NCBI GenBank assembly: GCA_016647705.1
Contig: CM028328.1
Coordinates: forward strand, 35,936,501 to 36,000,500
Direction: 5' to 3'
Source of the DNA: Eucommia ulmoides
Lineage: Eukaryota; Streptophyta; Magnoliopsida; Garryales; Eucommiaceae
Length of the DNA stretch: 64,000 bases
How positions within the stretch are numbered: the stretch's first letter is position 1; each line of letters opens with the position of its first letter. The notes below the pieces were generated by a model. The model saw only the letters and a list, made by a program, of their open reading frames with translations. It did not search any database and was not told the origin of the DNA. Position numbers and translations under genes: made by a program. Positions 35,490 through 48,335 of this stretch are shown here, one piece after another.

Positions 35490-36677
35490 TGACACACTCT
35501 GAATTTTGATAGTGGAAGAAGTAGAGATTGGGAAGAAGATGAAACAAGTTTTATTCCTCCCTCTCTAATTCCTTCTGATCCGTTCGTTTTAAAATTGTTT
35601 TCGAGGTTTCCAAAGCATTGTTTTTTTGAAAAACTTCTTGAGCAGGGATTTTATGTTGAAAACGTAATCGCCACCTAGAATGGGGTTATATGGTATGCTA
35701 GGTCACCAGGAGTTTTAGAAATTCATTTTCATTTTGAAATGGCCCATATTTTAACTCGTAAAGGTCTTTGCACCAGAGATTTTCTTTAAGTTCGAGGGTA
35801 AGTTATGCTTGGAGAAGGTACCCTAAGACACCCATCCGTAAACAGTACCTTGATTTAAATGAATATTCACTAGTAAACAATACCCAAGTATTTTTCTTTG
35901 ATTTACTTACAAAAAAACAATTACCTTTTTTAAAGGTTTTCCCTTTTCTATGTATTTTTTACAAAATTAAAGCAGTAAAGGTTTAACTCTCTATCATGTA
36001 GCTACAAATGAAAAGGAAAATATTTTTTGTATTTTTGACGTTATGAAAAGCAAGTAAACTACACTAATCAAGGAAGCGACAACCCAATGACAGTTTATAA
36101 GATACAGAAATACAAACGACCGAACTTTATAAAGGCTTCATACATATCTCTGTTTTCACAGGGAATCAGGTCGACATGCAATTCTGACATGTAAGCTATA
36201 TGAAATGAAATGTTTTTGTATTTTTGAAATACCAAACTTTATAAAGGTTGCCTACATATCCCAGTAAACATGGGAAATTAGGTCGACATGTAGTTCTAGC
36301 ATGCAAACTATGCTAAATTATTTAGATATATGACCGAACCCGTAAGTGGGTTACCTACGTATCTCAGATCAATAAGAATTAGGTCATCACGTAGTTCGTT
36401 TGTGTAAGGTGATTATTGGTGGTTTTAGTTTATTTTAGTTATTAAACAAGACATGAATCACAACATGATATGTATATAATCTCTTTGATTTGGTCAAGAA
36501 CACCTTAACTGAACTCTTTTGTTTAGATAAGTTAATGTTTGATTTTGAGTTTCTAGTTAAAAAAGAAAAGAAATACCATATATATATATATAGGTGTCAG
36601 TACACTAGCCTGAAGACTTAGTCTCAGGCTGTAATCTTGATGTTTAGCATAAAATAAATTCCTTACTAACAGTAATA
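35490..36677 (+). mobile_element. H-family LTR, truncated by a SIRE LTR
   Basis: It starts TGACACACTCTGAATTTTGA. It aligns with 5193-6430 in order, including 'gatagtggaagaagtagaga' and three copies of the structured repeat (36122-36184, 36234-36296, 36336-36397). It ends where the minus-strand SIRE LTR begins near 36678. The copy at 45755 overlaps it, so it is a separate LTR and not the other half of this one. Confidence 0.65.
36122..36397 (+). repeat. Structured two-hairpin repeat, three copies
   Basis: Hairpin I at 36336 onward is AACCC/GGGTT. The copy at 36234 uses AACTTT/AAGGTT with one G-T pair. The inner stem of the first copy is CTCTGT/ACAGGG with one G-T pair; the second has CCC/GGG. 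In the first copy the outer arm is weakened (CATACATAT with GACATGCA). Confidence 0.7.
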
Positions 36678-37144
36678 TGTAATGGCCTAGTGATCTACCC
36701 AAGAGGGGATGAATTGGTAGTTATAAAAAATTATCGAAATTTCTTATCTTTGAACATTTAAATAATCAAATAAACAATTTATCCTAAATCGATTATTATC
36801 TTTGTAACGCGGTGGATAAGTATTCAAATCTAGGTGCACACCCAAAAAAAATATAAATAACGTAAATTAATGCAATACACAAGGATATATCCTAGTTCAC
36901 CAAGTTACTCTTGGCTAATCCAGTCCTCCGAGTCCCACGGAGATTTGTACCCACTAAACTCAAAAAAAAATTAACAGGTAGGAACCAAACCCTTACACCG
37001 ATTCTTTTACCAGACTCAGAATCAACCTTTACAATTATCTTTTTCATAGGCTAAGGAAGAACCTTATCTTTCTACTAGGCTAAAGACGAAACTAATTCTA
37101 TTCAGGAGGAATCATCACCTATTCCTTTTCCTAGGCACAGTAAT

Positions 37145-38524
37145 TGGTAGCACGTAAATTACGTTACAACTTTTACCGTAAGTGTACGGGTCAAGTTTTA
37201 TAGAATAGAGAAGAGTCAGGGTTATCGTATACACAGGGATTGAATTAGATCGTTGAGTACCGCGTTTATCATAACCTAATTTTATTTAGGCGATAAAAAT
37301 ATAGTTTATAATAATTATACTAAACTAAATTAACTAATTATAGTAATATACTAATATAGACGTTTATGGGAGTTTATTGTCTATGGATTAACTTCGTCCA
37401 TTTAAACGTGTTCGTTCCAATCTAGTTACATTAATGGCATTCATCCTATCCGACAATCTCGGTATCGAAATCTCAAACACTACCTCTCCCGAGTGTAAAG
37501 TGAGTGAATATGTGACTTCGCGTCAACGCCGAAGTCCCCCTCAATGTCTATACAACACTAGGTCACATGACTTTCGCCACAACATCATGGATTGCACACT
37601 TTCTAACGCCCTCCCGGGTCATTAGATCGTCGCGTTCTGTTTAACCCTAGTCCAAATCCGAGGTTACCTCTCCTGAGTATCAAACCTCATATTCTCAATA
37701 TATCTAAACAAGCATATAGGCATGGAAAACAGTAAACACAATCAAACATGAATGAAAAAATTGATAACGAAACACGAATTCAACCAAACAACGTTTTCAT
37801 TAAACGAATCGCTCCCTAGACAATATGTGTTTAGATACACATGGCCATAGCCCAATATACAACAATGAACAAGCTAAACAACATCAAATACCAACAAGGG
37901 TTTAAGAATAAAAGAGAGAAACAAGAGATATTAGCCTTTATCTGAAGATATGACGGTTCTGCATTCGTGAATTCCAATTCGAGCTTGATTTCTCCTCTTT
38001 AAATGGATGATCTCTCCTTGTCGTTATGCCTTAGAGCTCTCAAGGGACTCCCAAAAATGTTTTTAGTGTGTTTGGGAAAGAGGTGATGAAATAGGGATCC
38101 AAAATATCAAGAAAATATCCCAAAACATCTGCTATGTTGGCAGTCTTACTGCCGTGGTGGTGGAAATGCAAAGAGTTTAGCAACTCTCTGTCGTTTGACC
38201 GCCGCGGCGGTGGTGTCACCGTTGCGGTGGTGACACCTTTTAGTATTTGGGTTGTACCTTTCTCATCCAAACTCTGATTAAGGTGATTCAAAAACCTATG
38301 GAAAGATAAGGCAAAGATATACAACTTCCATGCTTTGAGTTTGTCCAAAATTGAGTTGTGGCCTTGAAGTTACTGCACCTATACCGACTTTGCCTTTTTT
38401 CACCCATTTATTCAAAAACCTAAAAAACAATACAAAAACACATTAAACTAACAAAAGTACTTGAAAATACACGAATATTTGAATCTAAAAATACTTTATT
38501 TTTTGGTAAATAAACCACTCATCA
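37145..38524 (-). repeat. 3' LTR of element E
   Basis: Intact LTR, minus-strand start TGATGAGTGG at 38524. The 102-codon minus frame at 38040-38348 lies wholly in U3 across the palindromes and is not a gene. Confidence 0.85.
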
Positions 38525-40372
38525 AATACCCCCAAACTCAAATGTTTGTTTGTCATCAAGGAAAACCACTCACACTAAAATAAAAAACACAACGAAATAA
38601 CTAACACAAAAACTAAAAAGATAAAAACAGCCTAAACACAAACAATCTAAACATAACGACATGCGAGTTTTAAATTCAACTATCGACCAAAATATTTTTC
38701 CCTCAACAACCTCCAATCATATCGAGTTCAAGAGTAAAACGTACCATGTGATATTCTAGAATTTTGACATTCAAATAATAGTAAATACCATTCTAGATCC
38801 TTTCAACCTGTGTGTGCAAAACTCAATAATACAACTATCCAACGACCGGATTGGATTATCCACCAATGAAACTCACGACTTTAAACCATGAACGCCTGGG
38901 ATATCCATATGCCTAACTGGGTTCCACTCTCTACTAATGTAGGCTCAAAAGTTCAAAAAGATCAATAGGACTTGGTTCGGTTTGGAACATGGCCAAGGGT
39001 ATATCGGAAATACAAAACAGGTTAACGTTGTTAACTTAACAATACCCGTGACAAAACGCTTGGCACAAAATCACTCTCGAACCCCCATAGATAAATTTGA
39101 AACAATTATAAACATACATTTAAGAACTTCGTACTCACTTGTCAAAGGAAACGGAAATTGAACTATATTTACATACGGTTTTCTTTTTTTTTCTTTTTTT
39201 TTTTTCAACATGAACCACACCCCCAAACTTATTCGAATTTTATAATTTCATTGGTGTGGTTAAAATGAAATAAAAATGACAAGTGAATACTCAAATACCA
39301 AATGAATAAAAAGTTCGCCCTAAACCGAACCGCTCACTTCAAGTAGCATACACAAATGCTAACTTGATTTACTCAAATTGTGCCTTCGGTTTAGCGATAA
39401 AGGTTTGGAAAAAATTCAATTGGACAAGGTATTTTTTATGTGTTCAGAATTGAAATGGCTAATAGGCTTCGACAGGGTAACAAGGGATAAACATATTACA
39501 AGGTAAGCTTCAAAGGCTCAAGCAATCAAATGAATGCCTAAATCACGTCTCCTGAACTACCTTGATTAGGATTTCGCCTCAAGTTTTCCCCAATCAGGTT
39601 CTAGAATCCTTAAAATTGTCATAAATTTAGCTAACGAATAATTGGCCTCAAATCAATTGAATAGTTATACATTGAATCTATGTGCGCTCGTACAAATTAG
39701 GATTTATAATAACTTTCACCAAAACGACATGTCAAGCACACAGAACACAAATGAAAAGGCATTACCCTAACCTCGACAAACAATCAGGGGACAGACTCAT
39801 CATCGGGTAATGGCCCAGATGAAGTCAAAACTCAACACATAACTATAACTAACCTAAACATACATGCACACAATAAAAACAAAACAACATAAACTACAAC
39901 TAAAACATATACTAAACATACTACACATCACCCCTAACTTAAAATGGATAATGTCCAAAATAACCCATCAGCGATCCCAATGATAGCATTTAGCATGATA
40001 ATAAAGACGGGGGTTTAGAACACGTACCTGGGAGGCAAAACAATCTCGACTCCGAATGAAGTCGGCAGTGATGATCTAATTTATTTTCAGACTTGGGTTG
40101 ACTCTCAAGAAGCGCTTGATTTAAGGTCTTTGGCTTGACACGGAGAAGTGATCGTCAAAGAGTGGCTTCCGCCCATAGTAAGTGTCGTATAACACTACAT
40201 ATGGGTCTTGGTCCAGAACGCCCTCAAGACTGGCGTGATTTGACTCTGTCCGGATCAACCTCTCAACAAGAGTCTTCATTGTCTCATGTGCTCAGTTTGC
40301 TTAAATTTACAGTACAAATGGCGGCAAGGGATAATTAAGCCACATTGGATCATCATAAATGTGATTGTCTTG
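38525..40372 (-). mobile_element. 3' internal region of element E
   Basis: It begins with the polypurine tract GAGTTTGGGGGTATT (38525-38540). A second G-rich tract GTTTGGGGGTGTGG lies at 39215-39228. The rest matches elements B and G. The segment 40125-40340 is unique to this copy and has no recognised domain; the 67-codon + frame there is on the wrong strand for the element. Confidence 0.6.
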
Positions 40373-42560
40373 TGTTGATCCTAAAATTTTGATGAACAAT
40401 TAAAGGTTAATATTTTTGGGAGAACTAATGGTTTGATTAAGTGTTTCAGTTTATTAATTTCAATGATAAAGATATGATGATAAGTAATGAACGCATGCAA
40501 AAGAAACTGACAAAGACGATGGACATTAAAAGACCGAAGATTTTGAAGAATCTAAGGGAAAACAACTCAAGTTAATTTTTACTCTTAATGTATCCCAATT
40601 AGGATCACACACGACACAAAAAGTTTTCAAATTTATGTGTGTTTTGATAGGATCCTAATTAGTGAAATTATCTGCTCCTATGTATAATTGAAAAAGAAAT
40701 ATTAATAATTAATTAAAATTGAATTTAAGAATTTAGTGGAGCTAATTGAGAAACGTAATCAGTTAAAGGGGCACAAATGTTGAAGAAAATGAATTAAAAA
40801 CGAATTTAGAAGAGGTTCCAAGCATTGATAAGTCGACAGGTACGTCGACCGAAGCATAGAAGAAGAAGTCTCTGAATCTCCCAGCCGACAGGTAGGTCGA
40901 CCTATGTTTAAAAGATGAACTCTCTGAATTGTCTGGTCGATAGATGATAAATGGGCGATCGACTTATGCGCGAAAGAATTTTGGCTTGGCTAGTATCCTA
41001 AATCGAGCGGTCGACTTATGGGTGTTGGTCGGTCGACTAATGAGTCTGTTTCAGGTTTAGAGGATTACGAGGATTCTGATCAAACAGTAACCGTTACTAG
41101 CCGTTTATGGTCAAGATATGAGAGAAATTTTAGGGATATGATAGTATTAAAGATATATCATTCATATTTTGTTATCCCTATAGATATGGTTCACATATTT
41201 TGGTTATTTCTCAAATTGGTTCATATAATTCTTTCTATCCTATTGATTTGTGTTTGAGAAATATATGAGGGACTAATTTGAATGTTTTGAAAGCTATAAT
41301 TAAGTTAAATATACCTAAAATTAAAGGTAATTTAAATATGGTGTTTATTGATGCTTTTTAGATACTTATCATTTAAAAACTAGCTGTTGGAAGGCTTGTT
41401 TCAATTCCCTATATATAAACTTACAGATTTCACATAACATAGATATAATATCAAGAATTATTCAGTTCACAAGCTTTTATAAGAGTAATCATTCTGATAT
41501 TATTTTGAGAGATTAAATTGTGAGATCAATTATTGAGGAGTTCTTGAGCTAAAGCACTGATTGTGTAAGTGTCACCAAGTTGAGGTGTCTAGCGTTCCAA
41601 TCTATAATTCTTCGGTGTTATCCGAGTAAGATCTTTCCAATCTATTAATATTTATTGCATATTTACTTTTTTATATTTTCTTGGTTGATAAGATCTTGAT
41701 AAAATCATTTTTGAACTTTAAAAACATAAAAATTCTTTTAAAACAATTTGTGAGATAATCTGATTACGTGCTCAATTTTGTGCTACCCATATTACTTTTA
41801 TAATCATATTTTTGTTTCCTCACTTAATTCTATTACTAGTATCGGAAAATTAATTGATTATTAATTAATTTGAGGTGGTAGAAACTCCGAGTGAGAAGAA
41901 CTTATCAATTTTTGTAATTGGTGAGTTGTGTGCGGGTAGCTTGGTTTCAATCTCTTCCGGTAAATAGATTGAGGTGTTAATTCTTCCTTTACAGAATTAA
42001 TTGTGAGTAATTTATAAAGGTTCCATCCTTACCTGGGAAAATGATAGTTGGAGCATTTCTGTGAGGTTTTGATTCTTGAGCCTAAGGTATAAAAAGAATT
42101 AGGTTGTGATTCTCCCTGTAATAGAATTAGGTTATTCTTGAGCCTACAAAAAGTAGAGATTATTCCTGAGCCTGGAAAAAGGAATTTGTAAAGGTTGATT
42201 CTGAGTCTGTAAAATAATATTTGTGAGGGTTTGGTTCCTACCTTTAAAGGGATCTTGAGTTGAGTGGGTGCGAATCTCCGTGGGGCTCGGAGGACTGGAT
42301 TAGCCAAGAATAGCTTGGTAAACCAGGATATATTGGTGTGTACTGCATTACTTATTTCCTTTATTTTATTTTGTGTTGTTTGGGTGTGCACCTAAAGCTT
42401 ATTACACTTATCCGCTGCTATAAAGATAATAATTAATTTTAGGATAAAATTAATTGTTTGATTTTTGAAGTGTTATTATTTGGATTAATTTTTTAGTACT
42501 ACCCAATTCACCCCCCCCCTCCCCCCCCCCCCCCCTCTTGGGTAACTCACTGGGCCAACA
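40373..42560 (+). mobile_element. SIRE-type solo LTR with perfect TSD
   Basis: This is the best-defined copy: TGTTGATCC...GGGCCAACA, 2188 bp, flanked by TCTTG at 40368-40372 and 42561-42565. It contains the U3 'gtcgacc' words (40835-41040), a TATA box TATATAAAC near 41411, the hairpin tract (about 42055-42260), and a C-homopolymer-like run at 42511-42536 just before the end. No internal region is present, so intra-element LTR recombination removed it. Confidence 0.95.
41409..41417 (+). promoter_or_regulatory. TATA box of the SIRE-type LTR
   Basis: CCTATATATAAACTTACAG lies about 1.04 kb into the LTR, downstream of the 'gtcgacc'-rich U3. The equivalent on the minus strand at about 55563-55580 reads TTCTATAAATATAG. 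This fixes the direction of transcription for the family. Confidence 0.55.
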
Positions 42561-42628
42561 TCTTGGATCGGTGGCGGCATCACAATTTGGATCTCAAATG
42601 GTGAAGAATCACCATTGTTGATTCATGC

Positions 42629-43060
42629 TCAGGTTTCTATCTCATTAGAATCTTTAACCTCAAATGCACCCAAGCTCTTCCCGCTCATCTCCGGTTCCTC
42701 TCGATGGCTTTCATAATCGAGTGTGGCTTGTTCATTTCTCAGTGCCACCGTTTCGAACTTGGCCTCAACATAGCAGATAAGCTGACCGATTTGAGTCTGA
42801 ATAGACGTTACGGCCGCATCAATTTCGGCGCAGACCGTAACAATAGAGTTAAGACGATCCTCGTGCTTGTTGATCCAGTCATTCGTCTCCCTCAAGAATA
42901 TCTGAGTCTCCCCCATAATGGTAGCAAACATTTCCTCAAAGGTGGGGGAAGACTTTACATCTTGAACCGGAGTGTCAATCCATGGTACTGTGGTGTCAGA
43001 ATTAGCCCCCAAGTTTTGATGACTTGGTGAAAAAATCAAAATTTGATAATCAAAAGGCAT
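42629..43060 (-). pseudogene. Gag C-terminal fragment of element E
   Basis: An open frame of 143 codons on the element's coding strand. The middle (FEEMFATIMGETQIFLRET, then a helix-rich stretch, then IQTQIGQL) matches the pattern of Athila-type Gag C-terminal regions: a Leu/Met-rich helix followed by an Ile/Leu-x-Thr-Gln-Ile/Met-Gly-Gln-Leu signature. It lies about 350-770 bp inside the primer site. The N-terminus, zinc knuckle and everything downstream are gone. It is the longest open frame in the window, but it is a retroelement relic, not a host gene. Confidence 0.6.
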
Positions 43061-43400
43061 CTTTCATGGTTAGGTCGCAGAACAAGGGGGTACCATTTCC
43101 TCCTTCCACCCACGTTCTAGTTACGGCTTGTAACCCATTGAGGAAATTCAGAAGTTGGCAGTCCCTCGGGAAACAATGATTTGGGAACCAGCATAGAAAA
43201 TCCTTGTATCGATCCCAAGCACAATAAAATGGCTCGAAATCCTATTGAGAGAAACGCAAAATCACCTGTTGATCTAGCATCTTCAAACACCTTGCAGGAA
43301 AAACAAAAACAAAACTACAAACAGAAAAATTATAAACAAAAGAAATGCCTAAATAAAAATCAAGTTATTTACTCACAATATCAATAATAATCTAAAAACC

Positions 43401-43420
43401 AATCCCTGGAAACGGAGCCA
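43401..43420 (-). other. Primer-binding site of element E (tRNA-Asp, decayed)
   Basis: On the minus strand TGGCTCCGTTTCCAGGGATT has three differences from the tRNA-Asp complement. The spacer to the LTR at 43427 is again AGTTTT. Confidence 0.8.
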
Positions 43421-43426
43421 AAAACT

Positions 43427-44816
43427 TGATAGCGCATAAATTATGTCGCTACTTTTACCGCAAGTGTACGGGTCAAGTTTTATAGAATAGGGAAGAGTAA
43501 GGGTTGTCGTATCTACAGGGATTGGATTAGATTATCATTGAGTACTGTGTTTATCATAACCTAATTTATTTAGGCAATAAAAATGTAGTTTATAATAATT
43601 ATACTAAACTAAATTAACTAATTATACTAATATACTAACATAGACGTTTATGGGAGTTTATTGTATTAACTTCGTCCATTTAAACGTGTTTGTTTCAATC
43701 TTGTTTACATTAACAACGTTCATCCTATCCGACAATCTCAGTATTGAAATCACAAACACTACCTCTCCCGAGTATAAAGTGAATGAATATGTGACTTCGC
43801 ATCAACGCCGAATTCCCCCTCAACATCTATACAACACTAGGTCACATGAGTCTCACCCCAACGTCATAGATTACACACCTTCTAATGCCCTCCTGGGTCA
43901 TTAGATCATCGCGTTCTGTTTAACCCTAATCCGAATCCGGGGTTACCTCTCCTGAGTGTCAAACCCTGTATTATCAATATATCCAAACAAGCATATAGGC
44001 ATGGAAAATGGTAAACACAATCGAACATGAATGAAAAATCTATAACGAAACACAAATTCAACCAAACAACATTTTCATTAAACGAATCTCTCCCTAGAAA
44101 ATATGTGTTTAGCTACACATAGCCATAGCCCAATATACAACAATGAACAAGCTAAACAACATAAATACCAACAAGGGTTTAAGAATAAAAGAGAGAAACA
44201 AAAGAGATTAGCCTTTATCAGAAGATGTGACAGTTCCCCGTCCGTGAATTCCACTTCGATCTTGATTTATCCTCTCTAAATAGATGATCTCTCCTTGTTG
44301 GTATGCCTTGGAGCTCTCAAGGGCCTCCCAAAAACGTTTTTAGTTTGTTGGGGAAAGAGATGGTGAAATAGGGATCCAAAATATCAAGAAAATATCCCAA
44401 AATATCTGTTATGTCAGTAGTATAACTGTTGCGGTGGTGGGATCACTGCAGTGGCCGTAGAAATGCAAAGAGTTTAGCAACTCTCTATTGTTTGACCGCC
44501 GCGGTGGTGACACCTTTTGGTATTTGGGTTGTAACTTTCTCATCTGAACTTCGATTGAGGTGATTCAAAAACCTATGGAACTATAAGACAAATATATAAA
44601 ACTTCCATGTTTTGAGTTGTTCCAAAATCGAGTTGCATCATTGTCCCAAATGGCCTTGAAGTAACTGCACCTATACCGACTTTGCCTCTTTTCACCTATT
44701 TATTCAAAAACCTAAAAAATAATACAAAAACACATTAAACTAACAAATCTGCTTGAAAACACACAAATATTTGAATCTAAAAGTACTTTATTTGTTGGTA
44801 AATAAACCACTCATCA
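43427..44816 (-). repeat. 5' LTR of element E
   Basis: 1390 bp, collinear with 37145-38524. The palindromes here are partly decayed (CCGCCGCGGTGG at 44496-44507, and GTTGCGGTGGTGG near 44430). The + strand frame at 43650 and its twin at 37434 are LTR sequence, not genes. Confidence 0.85.
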
Positions 44817-45792
44817 ATAACCTTACCTTTTTCCAGACTCAAAACTAACCTAATTCTTTCACAAGCTAAGGATCAAACCTAATTCTTTTGTACCTAAGCC
44901 TAAGAATCAAACCTCACCAAAAACACTCTAGGTATCATTTTTCCAAGTAAGGATGGAATCTTTATAAATCACTCCAAATAATTCAAATCAGGAAGAATCA
45001 AGCCTAATTATTTTCAAGGGAAAAGAAGAACCTAACCTTTTTATCCACTAAGTAAAGATCAAACCTCAATCTTTTTCTTGAAAAAGATTGAAACCCAAGC
45101 TACTCTTGACTAGATACTCCCAACAGTCTCTAATCTGCACAAACTCATCAATTACAAGAATCAATAAGTTTCTTCCCACTTGGAGCTTCTACCACCTCAA
45201 ATCAATTAAACTCAATTAATGTCCCAACATTACTAGTGATAGAATTTACGTGAGGAATTCAAAATCTGATTATAATGGATATGGGTAGCACAAAAATAAG
45301 CACGTAATCAGATTATCACAAAACTCATTTTAAAAATAATTTTTATGCCCGTTAAGTTTGAAAAAGATTTTACTACGATCTTATCACCCCAAGAAAATAT
45401 GATAATATAAAATCAAAATTAAGAATAAAATCTTGGAACAATCTCACTAGGAATATTATCGAAAGATTGAATACGAATCACAAGACAGCTTTAATTGGTG
45501 ACGCTAAAACACTTAGCGCTTTGACTCAAGAACTTCTCTAATAATTGATATCTCAATATAATCTCAGAATAATAATTCTTAGAAAGCTCATGAACTGAAA
45601 GTTCTTGATAGATGTGGTGTATTGATCTCAAAAAAACGCAGTTCTATCTAAACTGATTTGAAACAGACCCTCTAATGGCTAGTTCCCACAAGATATGACA
45701 ATTAAATATACATATAGACCCCATATATCAATACCATTTAATCCTAATAAAATAGATTGAAAATGAAATATTTTTTTATTTTTTTTATAACC

Positions 45793-45958
45793 AAACCTTG
45801 TAAAGGTTGCTTACGTATCCCAGTTAATTCTGGGATTCAGGTCGAAACATAGTTCATCTGTTCAACATGAACTGATTTTTATTTAGATAAGTCACCGAAC
45901 TCGTACGTGGGTTGCCTACGTATCTCATATCAATGAGAATCAGGTCAGCACGTAGTTC
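45793..45958 (+). repeat. Structured two-hairpin repeat, two copies
   Basis: First copy: hairpin I AACCTT (45794-45799)/AAGGTT (45803-45808); inner stem TCCCAG (45818-45823)/CTGGGA (45830-45835). Second copy: outer CTACGT/CACGTAG, inner CTC/GAG. These are the best-preserved examples. Confidence 0.8.
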
Positions 45959-48157
45959 ATTTATGCAAGATGATTGGATTTTATTTGATTTTAGTTATGA
46001 GACAAAACATGAATAATACTATGACATGTGAATAATCCCTTTGATTTTGTCAAGAACACTACTTCCGAACTCATTTTCTTAGGAAATATTAGTGTATATG
46101 TTTGGGTTCTTAGTTTATCATGAAAGAAAATACATAGTATATATGTCAATCCTACTCGTAACTAAGAAAAACGAGAACGTTTTTGAAGAAGGTGCACATA
46201 TATCCCCAATGGAAAAGAGGTCCTCCCTTTATCCCAAATTTTTAGCCACAAAGGTCTCAACAATATAGTGTGTGTGTGTGTGTGCGTGTGTGTGTGTGTA
46301 TATATATAAAAGGTGTCAGTCCACGAGCCTGAAGACTTAGTGCCAGGTTGTGATCTTGACATTTAGCAGTAAAGTAAAGTCATTTATTAGTTAGTGATTA
46401 GCAGCTAATAAAGATTGGTTTGATGTGTTCATGAGAGAATCACAGAGACTAAGCACAACTTGTCGTGTGATGGATGTTTTATCAGAATCCTCACATGTTC
46501 TTAACATGTACTTATATGTTTTTGGTCCTCACATGTTCTTAACATGTTATCGGATGTTCTTGATTTTCTTGATGTTTTTTAACAATTTTTTACATGGTTT
46601 GATGATTTTGACATGATTTTGATGTTTTTTACCTGATTATAGGATGTATATGAAATATAAATATATAAGTTGTATGAACATGCTATGTACAAGCAAAATG
46701 AACACATTTAAGACAAGATCAAAGGATATTGAAGAAACATACCTAGTTTAGGGGAGTGGTCTTCCCCTAAACTATTACCTTCTTCTTCTTCTTGTGATAT
46801 TCTTGGTTGTTCTCGATCATTTGTCATCAACCTCTTGAGATCTTCCTCCAAGATCCTCAATAACTCATTCGAGATGGTATTTCAGCAGAATTTCAAGATG
46901 TTTATGGAATAGAAATCTTGAAAACCCTAGAGACCCAAGAGTAGAATTCGAGTCTAGAGAGAGAAATAGTGGGTTCAAGCTCTTGGATTTGTGAAAAATG
47001 AGGATTGTATTTATAGGCTGGGCGGTCTGCGTATTGGGAAATGCACAGGCCATCCCCAGATGATCCTTAGGGTCTATTTGGCTCAGGGGTCATCCCTTGA
47101 TGTCTTGATGTTGAATAGTTTTGAATGAATTTGATGATTTGGTAAGATTCTCAAATATTTGGTAATGATTACCAAATCTTTAAATATATAAATGCAATTA
47201 TGGGCAATCATTGGTAATGATTGGAAATTATTAGTCATCATTACCACTCATTGGATATTATTGATTCCACATGGGATCATTTATGGCTTGACGTGACATT
47301 TTCGGTTTGATTTAGTGGCTAAGTATCAGTTACTCGCATTTTTTCAATTTGGTTACCATTAATGCTTTCGAGATTCAATGTATTTAGTATTGATGTGCCA
47401 TTTGGCATTTAATTCATGATAGTGACACTTGACGTGATGGGAATTAAATCAGTTCAAATTGGATTGATTCGGTTCGGTTTGCCTTGTAATGGGTAGTGAC
47501 ATTTCAAGTATTTTAGTTATTACTAAGATGTTTTGATCAAAATATATTCATTAAATGTATGCTTAGGTGGTGATCCGGATTGGTTAGTTTCGATAACCAT
47601 TAGTTACTTCTCAAGTAACTTGGTTCTTTCCTTAGATATTTATATAGAGAATATATTCGAGATATATTTGGAATTTAATGCTCATTAATGAGTCATTAAA
47701 TTTTTGGTAGGGCCCTTGATTTTATGGGCTTTGATGGCATAATCATGATGGCTTCGGTTTGGTCAATTTCGAACTAACTCCTAATCCTTAGTTACTTTGG
47801 ATAACTTGGACTTTTCATGACATTTATTGTCTTGATTAAGGTCTATTTGTATTTGATTTATGGATATTATAACTTTAAACAAATATTTAGAGAAATATTT
47901 TTGGCGTCAAATAGACAAAACCAATGATAGTAAATGTTTCGGGATTAAAGTAGGTAACAGAGGTAAATTGGTGAAATTTTCTATAATTAAAGGGTAGTAA
48001 CTAATTTTTATTTATATTAAAGGCGATAAAAATCATCCTTTAATAAATTCATCTTAGTCCCCATTTAACTTTAGGAATTTCGAGGTTGACTAGAAACTTT
48101 TACTTAACCGAATTTTGCCAAATTTGACAATTTTATGTTTTCTTATTTTATTTTATT

Positions 48158-48159
<2 letters not shown>

Positions 48160-48193
<34 letters not shown>
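48160..48193. repeat. Poly-T run
   Basis: An uninterrupted run of about 34 T in the H LTR. The 4514 copy has only a short 'ttttttggtatttttc' at the equivalent place (about 8410), so the run grew in this copy. Confidence 0.85.
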
Positions 48194-48335
48194 TATTATC
48201 CAATGTGATCTAAGGTAGAAATTCATTCTCTTTAAACCTCATTTTAAAATTTATCTAAACTTGTACTTTCAATTCAACACTGACTGAGCGGGACAAAATG
48301 CAGTGTCTTCATATAGCAAGTATGATTCTTTCCAT

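Larger units (their letters stand above)
37145..44816 (-). mobile_element. Athila-type element E with gag remnant
   Basis: On the minus strand the 5' LTR is 43427-44816, the primer site 43401-43420, the internal region 38525-43400 (interrupted by a solo LTR at 40373-42560), and the 3' LTR 37145-38524. LTRs of 1390 and 1380 bp start TGATGAGTGG. U3 palindromes are CCGCCGCGGCGG-type (38199-38210, 44496-44507) where other elements have CCGCCTAGGCGG. The internal part keeps a gag fragment, the AAGCGCTT...GGG signature (about 40090-40110) and a polypurine tract. Confidence 0.85.
36678..45750 (-). mobile_element. SIRE-type LTR split by an Athila-type element
   Basis: The left part (36678-37144) runs from a decayed TGTTGGCC end through 'gtgatctacccaagagggg' into the hairpin tract. 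The right part (44817-about 45750) continues that tract and goes on to U3 in correct order, as judged against 1849-4227 reversed. The outer U3 end is missing near 45750. No clean duplication of the target is visible at the two Athila element edges (GTAAT against ATAAC). Confidence 0.75.
45755..48335 (+). mobile_element. H-family LTR, 5'-truncated
   Basis: It aligns with 5730-8555 from 'atgaaat...ttttttattt' to 'gggacaaaatgca'. It includes two structured repeats (45793-45855, 45897-45958), a (TG)n run at about 46267-46300, and a T run of about 34 at 48160-48193. It breaks where the SIRE-type LTR starts near 48336, just before the position of the ATCCTAGAGGAT tandem block in the 4514 copy. Confidence 0.65.

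Noticed and set aside
38040..38348. 102-codon minus-strand ORF as a gene
   Set aside because: It lies entirely within the U3 of the element E LTR and runs across GC palindromes that keep stops out by chance.
42511..42536. C-run as a G-quadruplex regulatory site
   Set aside because: It corresponds to the ordinary 'cacctccctctc' near the LTR end in sister copies and looks like a local slippage expansion, or a sequencing artefact, in this one.
42704..43030. 108-codon + strand ORF
   Set aside because: It is the antisense shadow of the gag fragment at 42629-43060, which lies on the element's coding strand and has the Gag signature.
46162..46362. ORF with repeated Thr-His
   Set aside because: It is a translation of the (TG)n microsatellite.
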